Source: Gemmataceae bacterium
GTDB taxonomy: Bacteria > Planctomycetota > Planctomycetia > Gemmatales > Gemmataceae
Reading direction: 5' to 3'
NCBI GenBank assembly: GCA_009691815.1
Contig: SIAL01000183.1
Location: forward strand, 1 to 7,089
Length of the DNA: 7,089 nucleotides
The translations under genes were made by a program, and so were the position numbers. Position 1 is the stretch's first letter; the number at the start of each line of letters is the position of its first letter. Below the pieces are notes generated by a model that ran no database searches, had not been told where the DNA came from, and worked only from the letters and a program-made list of their open reading frames with translations. Shown piece by piece: positions 1 to 6,515 of this stretch.

Positions 1-1
1 A

Positions 2-130
2 GCCCGGCTTCGCCAGACGGTCGGCAAAGCGTTTGTTTCAGGAGTTGTTTTCTACGACGGTGAGGAGACCCTTTCCTTTGGGGATCGACTTTTTGCCGTA
101 CCTTTCAGGCGGTTGTGGGAGGCCCGGTAA
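2..130 (+). CDS. DUF4143-type ATP-binding protein, C-terminal fragment (5' end outside window)
   Basis: The frame is open from base 2 to a TAA at 128-130 and encodes 42 residues. It contains VGKAFVSGVVFYDGEE followed by LSFGDRLFAVPFRRLWEAR. The pattern (G)-x-x-F-x-x-G-[IV]-V-[LF]-Y-D-G-x-E-x-[LT]-x-F-G-D-R-L-x-A-V-P-x-x-x-L-W is the usual last strand and tail of ATP-binding proteins of the AAA_14/DUF4143 type. In that family an N-terminal P-loop ATPase domain precedes a DUF4143 nuclease-fold-like domain. Only the tail is visible, so the P-loop cannot be checked. The family's role is poorly defined; these proteins are common in accessory, often toxin-antitoxin-rich regions. The stop lies 73 bp from the end of the convergent MFS gene. 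The assignment rests on motif resemblance from memory, not a search. Confidence 0.72.
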   Translation, partial: ARLRQTVGKAFVSGVVFYDGEETLSFGDRLFAVPFRRLWEAR

Positions 131-145
131 CCCACCCGGCAACGC

Positions 146-175
146 CAAACGGCCTCCCCTAAGGGAAGCCGTTTG
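146..175. terminator. Hairpin between convergent genes, possible bidirectional terminator
   Basis: Bases 146-158 pair with 163-175 around the 4-nt loop CTAA. The result is a 13-bp stem with a single C/A mismatch (154/167). It starts 15 bp after the stop of the DUF4143 tail and lies between two convergent genes, where a shared terminator is expected. No T-run follows on either strand, so it may instead be an mRNA 3'-end stabilising structure. Confidence 0.5.
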
Positions 176-189
176 CTGGTTAACAAATT

Positions 190-212
190 CCTAAAGCCCG
201 CGTTAGGTTTTT
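190..212 (+). terminator. Short stem plus T-run, possible rho-independent terminator
   Basis: CCTAA (190-194) pairs with TTAGG (203-207), and TTTTT follows directly at 208-212. This fits the terminator layout for the + strand DUF4143 gene. The stem is only 5 bp with an 8-nt loop, and it overlaps the stop codon of the MFS gene on the other strand. It could act together with the stronger hairpin at 146-175. Confidence 0.35.
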
Positions 213-1828
213 GCGGACCCATCGATGTTTAGGGGTTTATACCCGCCAATCGCCAGGAAGTAGATCAGTAAACCCAAGTATAACAGGGCCATCCCGGCAG
301 GAATGAATGAGTCGGCTTTGAGGGTCTCGCGGTCGCCTGTGATAGAGGCTGCATGGACCGTTTTCTCGTCGGAAGTTCTAGCCTCCTCTTTCTTTTCGTT
401 GATCGCGCCCAACTTTTTGGCGTCGATTCCTTTGACTCCATCAAAGAAGAGGAAGCTAGAGGAATCCTTATTCTGGTATTCCTTGTAGATTTTGGGGGTC
501 TTGTTGAGGGACTCGGCGGCGAAGCGATCCTTGGCATAGCCTAGGCCCGGGCCGCCAATCAGCCCCGCCGACATCATGCCGATGCCGCCCATTATGGACA
601 TGGCGATGGCACCGGTTCGGGGAAACCGATCCGAGGCGACGGCCAGCATGGTCGGCCAGAAAAAGGTCTTGCCTACGGCATAAACCGAAAGGGCCAAAAG
701 GGCACCCGTGAAACTGGTGATGCCGCTCACTAGGTTGAGCCCGACGCACGCAAGGATGGCGCACACAAGCAAAAGGGCAACGGGGGTAAAGCCCAGCTTG
801 GTCTCGATAAAGTGGGCGCAGAAACGCAGGGCAAACATGGTCGCCGAGGTGATCACGAACAGAATTTTCCCCTGTTCGCTGGTGAGGATGTTGCCAGTGA
901 TGTTCTGAATCCAGTTATCGGTGCCCAGTTCCACCGCGCCCACCATGGCGTGAATAAGGAACAGTACGGTGAGGAGGACCGCGCCCATGGAAAACTTGCT
1001 GAGGCCGCTAAAGGCAAACCAAGCGCCAATACCAACCGCCATCGCGATGTATTCCCAATTGTTGCCGGTAAAGAAATCGTTGCCGGTGAGGGAAAAGAGA
1101 AGGCGACCGAGATCCGCCTTGACATAAAGCCAAAGGAAAAAGCCGATGACGGCGGCGCCAAGCATACCGACATCCTTGAACATTTCGCTCAGTTCAAGAC
1201 CCTTTTCGGAGGCTTCGGAGCGAGGGAATTTTTGTCCAAGGAACATGATGCCGTAAAGAACAGTCGGGATTAGGAAAAGCCCAAGCTGGATCTTCCAGTC
1301 TACCTTGAATTGGTCGTCAAGAATCCAACCCATGGCACCACCAATGATGAGGCCCGCTGGCCAAGAGGCGTGGAGGATGTTGAGGTAGTGGGTGCGGTTT
1401 TTGGGGAAAAGTGTGGCGACAAGGGGATTGGCAACAGCCTCTAGGGTTCCGTTGGCAATCGCAAAAAGGAAGGTGCCGATGAAAAGATAGTTGAACACTT
1501 CATTTTTGGGCATTCCCTCATCCGCAAAGAAGGTGACAACCGCTGAGCTTACATGAAGGAGGAATGCGGCAACGACAAGCTTGCCGTAACCAATTTTGTC
1601 CACGATCAGGCCACCGAAGATGATGCCGAAGCAAAACCCGGTCATGCCTGCTCCACCAATTTTGCCCAGTTCCTCGTTGGTGAAACCGTATTGGGTTCCC
1701 CAGTTATCGAGGATGCCGCCCCGAATACCGAAACCGATACCGGCCGCAAGGATAGCGAAAAAGCCTGCCCAGAGAAGCCGCATCGCATTGGGAGCAATGG
1801 CTTCTCCGGTTGGGGAAGGTGAGGACAT
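203..1828 (-). CDS. MFS permease, FHS/FucP-like, with a hydrophilic insertion before the last helix
   Basis: This is a 541-aa polytopic inner-membrane protein read leftward, ending at TAA (203-205). Roughly 12-14 hydrophobic segments are visible. The first is LLWAGFFAILAAGIGFGI (about residues 18-36). The cytoplasmic loop between helices 2 and 3 carries GGLIVDKIGYGKL, matching the MFS G-x-x-x-D-[RK]-x-G-[RY]-[RK] signature. NGTLEAVANPLVATLFPKNR (about 127-146) and NILHASWPAGLIIGG resemble the N-P-L-V...N-x-L-H-A block of FHS-type sugar/proton symporters such as fucose permease, so a small polar or sugar substrate driven by protons is plausible but unproven. Near the C-terminus, DRFPRTGAIAMSIMGGIGMM is followed by about 75 charged residues and one last helix ending in GGYKPLNIDGSAKT. 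The start at 1828 is preferred: GAAGGG lies 9 nt upstream, in the context GTCCACCAATATG, much like the TPR gene opposite. The frame stays open to an ATG at 1891 (21 residues more), but no ribosome site is seen there. Confidence 0.85.
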   Translation of the reverse strand: MSSPSPTGEAIAPNAMRLLWAGFFAILAAGIGFGIRGGILDNWGTQYGFTNEELGKIGGAGMTGFCFGIIFGGLIVDKIGYGKLVVAAFLLHVSSAVVTFFADEGMPKNEVFNYLFIGTFLFAIANGTLEAVANPLVATLFPKNRTHYLNILHASWPAGLIIGGAMGWILDDQFKVDWKIQLGLFLIPTVLYGIMFLGQKFPRSEASEKGLELSEMFKDVGMLGAAVIGFFLWLYVKADLGRLLFSLTGNDFFTGNNWEYIAMAVGIGAWFAFSGLSKFSMGAVLLTVLFLIHAMVGAVELGTDNWIQNITGNILTSEQGKILFVITSATMFALRFCAHFIETKLGFTPVALLLVCAILACVGLNLVSGITSFTGALLALSVYAVGKTFFWPTMLAVASDRFPRTGAIAMSIMGGIGMMSAGLIGGPGLGYAKDRFAAESLNKTPKIYKEYQNKDSSSFLFFDGVKGIDAKKLGAINEKKEEARTSDEKTVHAASITGDRETLKADSFIPAGMALLYLGLLIYFLAIGGYKPLNIDGSAKT

Positions 1829-1912
1829 ATTGGTGGACCCTTCGACGAGAGGTGTGAGGGATGGAAGAAGTTTCTGCATGGGCACGAACATGCCCCAGCG
1901 GAAATCCGGTGA

Positions 1913-2005
1913 TTGTCAATCTAGGCAATTCCCTAGGTCGGTGTCCAGATGATAATCAACTCCAAGACGGGTAAAAGTCGGAAAAAAGGAAGGCGTTGTC
2001 AATCT
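1913..2005 (-). promoter_or_regulatory. Two direct copies of a TTGACA-containing 10-mer upstream of the MFS gene
   Basis: The 10-mer TTGTCAATCT occurs at 1913-1922 and again at 1996-2005. Read on the - strand it is AGATTGACAA, which contains a perfect -35 hexamer (TTGACA at 1919-1914 and 2002-1997). I could not find a good TATAAT-like -10 at 16-18 bp from either copy (GGGGCA and GACTTT respectively). They may be activator-assisted promoters, regulator sites, or chance repeats. Confidence 0.3.
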
Positions 2006-2060
2006 TTTGGGGCGAATTCACGATTCACCCCCGCCATTCGAGGGAGTTTGTGTCCCGTTT

Positions 2061-2078
2061 GCCCCAAAGGTTTGGGGC
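2061..2078. promoter_or_regulatory. Perfect 8+8 bp palindrome in divergent intergenic region, possible operator
   Basis: GCCCCAAA (2061-2068) and TTTGGGGC (2071-2078) form a perfect inverted repeat separated by GG. A third copy of the half-site, TTTGGGGC, lies upstream at 2006-2013 in direct orientation. The site sits between the divergent MFS and TPR genes, about 85 bp before the TPR start. Symmetry with a 2-bp spacer fits a dimeric regulator site better than a terminator, since a 2-nt loop is too tight and no T-run follows. No regulator gene is seen nearby apart from the RHH protein at 6117, so the binding partner is unknown. Confidence 0.4.
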
Positions 2079-2139
2079 TTTGCTAGGGAAACAGGAATTG
2101 CGGTTTGCTGTTGCTTCTTATTGGGTATTTAAGTGAAAC

Positions 2140-2162
2140 TTGGTGGCAAGGGAGTCCACCAA
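2140..2162 (+). promoter_or_regulatory. Hairpin presenting the Shine-Dalgarno of the TPR gene in its loop
   Basis: TTGGTGG (2140-2146) is perfectly complementary to CCACCAA (2156-2162). The 9-nt loop between them contains AAGGGAG (2148-2154), the only good ribosome site for the start at 2163. The stem's 3' arm ends directly against the ATG. In the mRNA the Shine-Dalgarno would be exposed in a loop while the spacer is paired, which could tune initiation. This is inferred from complementarity; no folding energy was computed. Confidence 0.45.
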
Positions 2163-4397
2163 ATGAACCGAAGTAAACGGCTCTGGGCCAGTCTTGTTGT
2201 TTCCGTTTTATCCGCCGCCGTTTCGGGCCAAGAAGCATTCGAGGACAAACCAAAGATCCTACCCCCCTTCCCCCCCAGTGCTTTGGGCAAGGATTCCCTC
2301 GACGGCTATATCCGCGGCCTTCAGGCATCCAAGCGAAGTGGGATCATCGAATCCCTCAAACAATTGGAAATCGCCCTGATCGCCGACCCAGATAGCCTTG
2401 CCGTTAAGCAGGCCTTGGTGCCTATCTATCTCACACTGGAAAGGCGAGACGACGCGCGCAAACTGGGGCTGGAAGTGCTGGCCAAAAAACCAGCCGAGTT
2501 TGAGCTGGCGCTTATAACAGGTCGCATTTGTCGCCAAATGAAACGACACGAGGAGGCCGCACAGGTCCTTGAAATGGCCCGTAAGCAAAGTGCCCTGCGC
2601 GAGCTTCCCGCTCTTCGGGTTCAAATCCTGATTGAATTGGCCGCCGCCAGCGAATCGACCCAAAGTTGGGCCAAAGGGCGCTCCGCCCTTGCCGAGGTCA
2701 CCACCCTATTGGACGAACCCGGCAGCCTCACCGATGGCCCGTACACCCCCGAGCAGATCGTTTTGCAAAGCGCGGAGGTTCACGAAAGACTTGGCAAGAT
2801 GGCCATGAAGTTGAAACAGCCCGGCCCGGCCATGGACGAGTTTCTAAAATCCGGAAAGCTCGACCCGGGGCGTATGTCTCGCCTTGCCCTGCATTTGGCC
2901 GAGATCATGGAGGAAAAGGGTAAACCCCAAGAAGCCTTGGTTCGTGTGGGAGAGTTTCTTGCCGATAATCCGCCAAGCATAGAGGGTTATGAGCTCAAGG
3001 TAAAGCTTCTGGAAACCCTTGGGCGAGGCGGAGAGGTCCTCCCCTTTTTGAAGGGTGCGGTTGCGGCAAGCCGGTTCAATGGCCCGCTGGCTCTTTTGTA
3101 CGCTCGAAATTTGGTGGCCGCCAAGGACACCAAATTGGCGGAAGATATCCTTCTTAAAGAGCTGTTGCGCAATCAAGGCCCGGCGGCGGCCAAGGAGCTC
3201 TTAAAAATATGGGGCAATCAAGAGGATCTGGGCTATGGAAAACTGCTAGACCTTTTGGAGCAGGGCTTTCTTGGAACAAACTTCTCACGGGACACCGCCA
3301 CCCTTGACGCCGCGCTCAAGCCCGCGGACCCCATACTTACCCGGGCCTTGACCTCCGCCCTTCAGGCCGATTCCAAAGCAATCCGGGAGGTCAATGCCCT
3401 TGCTAGGGAGAGGTTGGGGACCGCATCGGCGCCCTCCAGCGCGGTTCGCTTTTACTTGCTCATGCTAGCCGCCAAACGGATCGACTATCCGGTCGTCGAG
3501 GCCCTTTGTGAATCGCTTTGCGTCAAGGGTCCGTTGCCGGAGGCGACCGGTGCCCAGGTGGTGGGGCTTTGGATCATCGCCCTGTTTGGCCAAAACAAGG
3601 ATGCGAAAGCCGTTGAGGTTGCCAAGAAAATGATCCCCGGGATCGAGCCCGGGTTACGCCCCAAGGTTCGGTTAGTAGCGGCAAGGGCCATGGGTCGATC
3701 CGGAGATGTCACGGGGGCTTTGGGCGAGGTGAAAAAGGCACTGGCCGAGGCGGGCGTGGGGGAACGATTTGTTTGCCAAGTGGGCCGAATCGAGGTTCTC
3801 TTTGAGGCCGACCGGATGGAACAGGTAGTCAGCGAAGGCAAGAGCTTATTGGAGACTTTGACGCTTCCGGGCGATCGCAAAATAATAAAAAAACAGATGG
3901 CCGAGGCCCTGATTCAATTGGGCAAAAACGATGAGGTCAAAGCGATTTATCAGGAGCTTTTGCGAGAAGACCCTAACGATCCCTCCTTGGCCAACTCGAT
4001 GGGCTATTTTCTGGTGGATTTGGGAATAGACCTATCTGAGGGCGAACGCCTGATTCGAAAGGCCTTGGAACTGGATCGAACCGCCCGGGGCGAGGACACG
4101 CCAGAAAACGCATCTTTTGTGGACAGCCTAGGGTGGGTGCATTTTCGCCAAGGGCGCAAAGAAGAGGCGGCAAAGGCCCTTCGTCGGGCGATCGATTTGC
4201 CCGGTGGAGAGTATTCCGCGGAGATCTGGCATCACCTTGGCGATGTGGAAAGTGCCCTTGGTCGAGGAGATGAGGCACGGAGGTGCTGGCAAAAGGCTCT
4301 CAAACTATACGATAAGGGAGTAAAGCCCGAGCGGAAATCCCGCCCGGAGGAAGTGTTGCGCAAACTGACTCAGGCCGCCGGAGATTCCGACTCCTGA
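2163..4397 (+). CDS. Secreted TPR-repeat protein (744 aa)
   Basis: The chosen ATG at 2163 has AAGGGAG 8 nt upstream and gives a clean signal peptide: a basic n-region MNRSKR, a hydrophobic core LWASLVVSVLSAAV, and likely signal peptidase I cleavage near AVSG/QEAF (about residue 23). No lipobox cysteine is present. An earlier GTG (2133) would add 10 residues and spoil the signal. The mature protein is almost wholly helical. TPR-like units appear near residues 45-135 (for example AVKQALVPIYLTLERRDDAR and LALITGRICRQMKRHEEA). Clearer ones lie at the C-terminus, about 605-719: NDPSLANSMGYFLVDLG, ENASFVDSLGWVHFRQGRKE and SAEIWHHLGDVESALGRGDE. The arrangement N-S-x-G-Y...D-S-L-G-W-V...W-x-H-L-G-D-V is common in large periplasmic or outer-membrane TPR proteins. 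It probably acts as an export-compartment scaffold; no catalytic motif is visible. yebC starts 51 bp downstream and may share its transcript. Confidence 0.85.
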   Translation: MNRSKRLWASLVVSVLSAAVSGQEAFEDKPKILPPFPPSALGKDSLDGYIRGLQASKRSGIIESLKQLEIALIADPDSLAVKQALVPIYLTLERRDDARKLGLEVLAKKPAEFELALITGRICRQMKRHEEAAQVLEMARKQSALRELPALRVQILIELAAASESTQSWAKGRSALAEVTTLLDEPGSLTDGPYTPEQIVLQSAEVHERLGKMAMKLKQPGPAMDEFLKSGKLDPGRMSRLALHLAEIMEEKGKPQEALVRVGEFLADNPPSIEGYELKVKLLETLGRGGEVLPFLKGAVAASRFNGPLALLYARNLVAAKDTKLAEDILLKELLRNQGPAAAKELLKIWGNQEDLGYGKLLDLLEQGFLGTNFSRDTATLDAALKPADPILTRALTSALQADSKAIREVNALARERLGTASAPSSAVRFYLLMLAAKRIDYPVVEALCESLCVKGPLPEATGAQVVGLWIIALFGQNKDAKAVEVAKKMIPGIEPGLRPKVRLVAARAMGRSGDVTGALGEVKKALAEAGVGERFVCQVGRIEVLFEADRMEQVVSEGKSLLETLTLPGDRKIIKKQMAEALIQLGKNDEVKAIYQELLREDPNDPSLANSMGYFLVDLGIDLSEGERLIRKALELDRTARGEDTPENASFVDSLGWVHFRQGRKEEAAKALRRAIDLPGGEYSAEIWHHLGDVESALGRGDEARRCWQKALKLYDKGVKPERKSRPEEVLRKLTQAAGDSDS

Positions 4398-4448
4398 TTT
4401 TCCGCCATCACTTTCCTGACCTAACAGGCTACAAACCAAGGAGCAACC

Positions 4449-5201
4449 ATGGCGGGGCATTCTCACTGGTCCAACATTCAACACAAAAAGGGGATAGCCG
4501 ACTCCAAACGCGGCAAAGTTTGGAGCAAGCTGTCAAGACACATCATGATCGCCGCCCGAAACGGTGGGGGCGATCTGGCGATGAACCTTCGGCTCCGCTA
4601 TGCGATCGATGCGGCCAGAGCCATCTCCATGCCAAAGGAAAACATCGAACGGGCCATCAAAAAGGGTTGCGGCGAGCTGGATGGTGTCCACTATGAAGAG
4701 ATCTGCTACGAGGGATTTGCCCAAGGGGGATCCGCCATCCTTGTTGAAGTGCTTACCGACAACCGAAACCGCTCCAACGGAGAGATTCGAAAGATTTTTG
4801 AAAAGGGCGGGGGCCATGTCGGGTCGGTGGGTTGCGCCGCTCACCTGCTTGACCGCAAGGGAGTCATCATTGTCCTTGCCGCCCTTGCCGAAGAGGATGC
4901 CATGATGGCCCTCGCGCTAGAGGCCGGGGCCGATGACATGAATAAAGTGGAAGATCATTACGAGATCCTCACCGATCCCGCGGTGTTTCACCAGGTACTC
5001 GACGCCATCCACAACGCCAAGCTCTCCACAGTCAAGGCGGAACTGATGCGAATTCCCCGCGAGCCGGTCGAGTTGAATGTCGAGAACGGAACCAAGGTCG
5101 CCAAACTCCTCGAGGCCCTTGAGGACCACGATGATGTGCAACATGTTTACAGCACGGCGCACATTTCCGAAGAATCTATGGCTGCATTGCACAAGGGTTA
5201 A
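4449..5201 (+). CDS. yebC: YebC/PmpR/TACO1-family translation or transcription factor
   Basis: This 250-aa protein spans the full family length. The N-terminal signature MAGHSHWSNIQHKKGIADSK is nearly invariant in YebC. It is followed by SKLSRHIMIAARNGGGD, then AISMPKENIERAIKKGCGE, then YEEICYEGFAQGGSAILVE, then LTDNRNRSNGEIRKIFEKGGG and GSVGCAAHLLDRKG, where other members usually have GSVAWMFERKG. The three-domain cytoplasmic fold is known from structures of the family. Members have been described as DNA-binding regulators (PmpR) and as ribosome-associated factors that help translation of difficult stretches (TACO1/YebC); the sequence alone does not choose between these. AAGGAG (4438-4443) lies 5 nt before the ATG. 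Here yebC is followed by an MBL-fold gene rather than ruvC, its frequent neighbour in other bacteria. Confidence 0.97.
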   Translation: MAGHSHWSNIQHKKGIADSKRGKVWSKLSRHIMIAARNGGGDLAMNLRLRYAIDAARAISMPKENIERAIKKGCGELDGVHYEEICYEGFAQGGSAILVEVLTDNRNRSNGEIRKIFEKGGGHVGSVGCAAHLLDRKGVIIVLAALAEEDAMMALALEAGADDMNKVEDHYEILTDPAVFHQVLDAIHNAKLSTVKAELMRIPREPVELNVENGTKVAKLLEALEDHDDVQHVYSTAHISEESMAALHKG

Positions 5202-5209
5202 ATTACCTC

Positions 5210-5992
5210 ATGATGTCAAGAAACTACCTCTTTCCAAGAGTTGTCGAACTAAACCACCAAGTGGGCCGGCGCATTGGTGTCAATGTTTACCTTGTCGATG
5301 GAGGTACCCAATGGGTCTTGATCGACATTGGTTTTGAAGAAACGGTTCCGGAAATCGTGGATCTGATTCGGTCGATGGATTACAGCCTCAACACCTGTCG
5401 GGGCATCATCGCCACCCATGCCGACGCTGACCATGTTCAAGGTTTGGCCAAGGCCAAGGAGATGCTAAAGACCAAGATCTTGGCGCACAAGGCGTCGGTG
5501 GAGCCGCTGGAAACGGGTGATGAGATCACCACCTACGCGACCATCAAGGCCCAGGGCATCCAGATGACCATGCGGCCTGTAAAGATCGACGAACTGATTG
5601 CGGAAGGAGACGAAATCCGGGTGGGGGATCTTTCGCTAAAAGCATGGCACACGCCAGGCCACACGCCGGGACAACTCGCCTTTAAGATGGCAAATCTCCT
5701 ATTTGTTGGTGATAACATCTACAAAGACTCGTGTGTCGGCGTCATCGACGCCCACCATGGCTCGGACATCAACGCGTTTGTAAAGTCTCTGGAACGAATC
5801 TTGGCGGACGATGCCGAGTTTCTTCTGCCCAGTCATGGGCCTGTTTTTCGCCGGGACAACCGGATCCTACGAAAGGCGATTGAGCGCCTCCGCGGGTATC
5901 TAAAGCTTGCCGACTTTGGTACATGTGCTACCGAATGGAATCTCGCCGAGGAATGGGATCTGGCCATTCGAAAAGGCAAACCCCCCGCCTAG
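5210..5992 (+). CDS. MBL-fold metallo-hydrolase with HxDxDH in place of HxHxDH
   Basis: This 260-aa protein has the expected order of metallo-beta-lactamase-fold elements. NVYLVDGGTQWVLIDIGF (25-42) forms the first strands with the conserved Asp39. The metal motif is H70-A-D72-A-D74-H75. TPGHTPGQ supplies His151, LFVGDNIY supplies the bridging Asp168, and LLPSHGP supplies His209. All usual ligands are therefore present except the second His of HxHxDH, which is Asp72. Flavodiiron proteins carry an acidic residue (HxExDH) at that place and bind iron, so a di-iron or mixed metal site is possible; this is an analogy, not an assignment. Substrate is unknown; glyoxalase II-like thioesterase, lactonase or phosphodiesterase are all open. 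It has no signal peptide, so it is probably cytoplasmic. The start is 8 bp after yebC with AAGGG at 5193-5197 as a distant ribosome site, suggesting translational coupling. ATG at 5213 is an alternative start. Confidence 0.88.
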   Translation: MMSRNYLFPRVVELNHQVGRRIGVNVYLVDGGTQWVLIDIGFEETVPEIVDLIRSMDYSLNTCRGIIATHADADHVQGLAKAKEMLKTKILAHKASVEPLETGDEITTYATIKAQGIQMTMRPVKIDELIAEGDEIRVGDLSLKAWHTPGHTPGQLAFKMANLLFVGDNIYKDSCVGVIDAHHGSDINAFVKSLERILADDAEFLLPSHGPVFRRDNRILRKAIERLRGYLKLADFGTCATEWNLAEEWDLAIRKGKPPA

Positions 5993-6116
5993 GGTGGCCT
6001 ACCATATAACACTGTAATTGAAGCCGGATTCCCCTTTCCACAGATCAAAAGAAGTCCTCGGTGGTCGGAACCTTCTTTCCGGTAGGATGAAGTATCGTTC
6101 TGTCTGGAGGATAGTG

Positions 6117-6359
6117 ATGGTGAAACGCACGAAAATCGCCATAACTCTTGACGAGGAAATGCTTGTCAAGGTGGATTCTTTGGTAAGTAAAAAAGTATTT
6201 ATCAATCGCAGTCGGGCTATCCAAGAGGCGGTTCAAGAAATGTTGGAACGGCTTGAAAGGGGACGCTTGGCCAAAGAGTGTCTGAACCTTGACCCCACAC
6301 AGGAAAAAGCTCTGGCGGAAGAGGGGCTCTTCGAGGAGTTAGCGACATGGCCAAAATAG
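6117..6359 (+). CDS. mazE: MazE-like ribbon-helix-helix antitoxin, orphaned
   Basis: The product is 80 aa. GGAGG (6106-6110) lies 6 nt before the ATG at 6117 and fixes the start; an open extension to 6018 has no such signal. Residues 5-12 (TKIAITLD) form the DNA-contacting strand. Helix A is EEMLVKVDSLVSKK. NRSRAIQEAVQEMLERLERG (30-49) is the second helix with the typical N-R-S-x-A-I turn, giving a dimeric RHH DNA-binding domain. The C-terminal tail LDPTQEKALAEEGLFEELATWPK (57-80, two halves) matches the L-D-P-x-E-E-x-A-L-A-E-E-G...W-P tail that MazE/EndoAI-type antitoxins use to mask MazF. Its last codons overlap the mazF remnant start (6347), as in intact mazEF pairs. The toxin is broken, so the protein may persist only as a repressor of its own promoter or as protection against a MazF encoded elsewhere. 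No clear promoter is seen in 5993-6116. Confidence 0.82.
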   Translation: MVKRTKIAITLDEEMLVKVDSLVSKKVFINRSRAIQEAVQEMLERLERGRLAKECLNLDPTQEKALAEEGLFEELATWPK

Positions 6360-6513
6360 TGTGAGGTGAGATTCGCTGGGCCGATTTAAACCCCACCTTT
6401 GGGTCGGGACCAATCCGGGCAACGGCCCGTTATCATCCTTAGCCACGATATTTTCAATGAAAGGTCCGGAACCGTCATTTCCCTCGCGGAGTAATACCAC
6501 CGTCATGGGCTTT
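6347..6513 (+). pseudogene. mazF: mazF-like toxin pseudogene, 5' portion, broken by nonsense, frameshifts and insertion
   Basis: The ATG at 6347 overlaps the end of the antitoxin gene. It reads MAKIV, then TGA at 6362-6364 where intact MazF proteins have Arg (CGA to TGA would explain it), then GEIRWADLNPTFGS in the same frame. One extra base near 6410 shifts the frame, and the text continues as QSGQRPVIILSHDIFNERSG then TVISLA (6411-6488). A second shift, equal to loss of about 5 bases at 6489, leads to SNTTVMGF (6490-6513). Joined, these give the canonical MazF/PemK N-terminal half: G-[ED]-[IV]-x-W-x-[DN]-L-[ND]-P...E/Q-S-G-x-R-P-V-[IV]-[IV]-[IL]-[SN]...F-N-x-x-S-x-T-[VI]...L-T-S-N. MazF is a sequence-specific mRNA endoribonuclease. 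Three independent lesions plus the adjacent insertion make function very unlikely. The frame joining is done by eye but the residue match is strong. Confidence 0.85.
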
Positions 6514-6515
6514 TT

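Noticed and set aside
812..1273. 153-codon + strand frame opposite the MFS gene
   Set aside because: It lies antisense within the clear MFS coding region, is hydrophilic low-meaning sequence, and matches no family I know.
2259..2663. 134-codon - strand frame opposite the TPR gene
   Set aside because: It is a shadow of the TPR gene. The forward frame has a signal peptide, ribosome site and TPR pattern; the reverse frame has none of these.
6362..6364. In-frame TGA of mazF read as a recoded codon (selenocysteine or altered code)
   Set aside because: The TPR gene here ends with TGA, so it is a normal stop. Two further frameshifts downstream show the toxin is simply degraded, and Arg is expected at this position.
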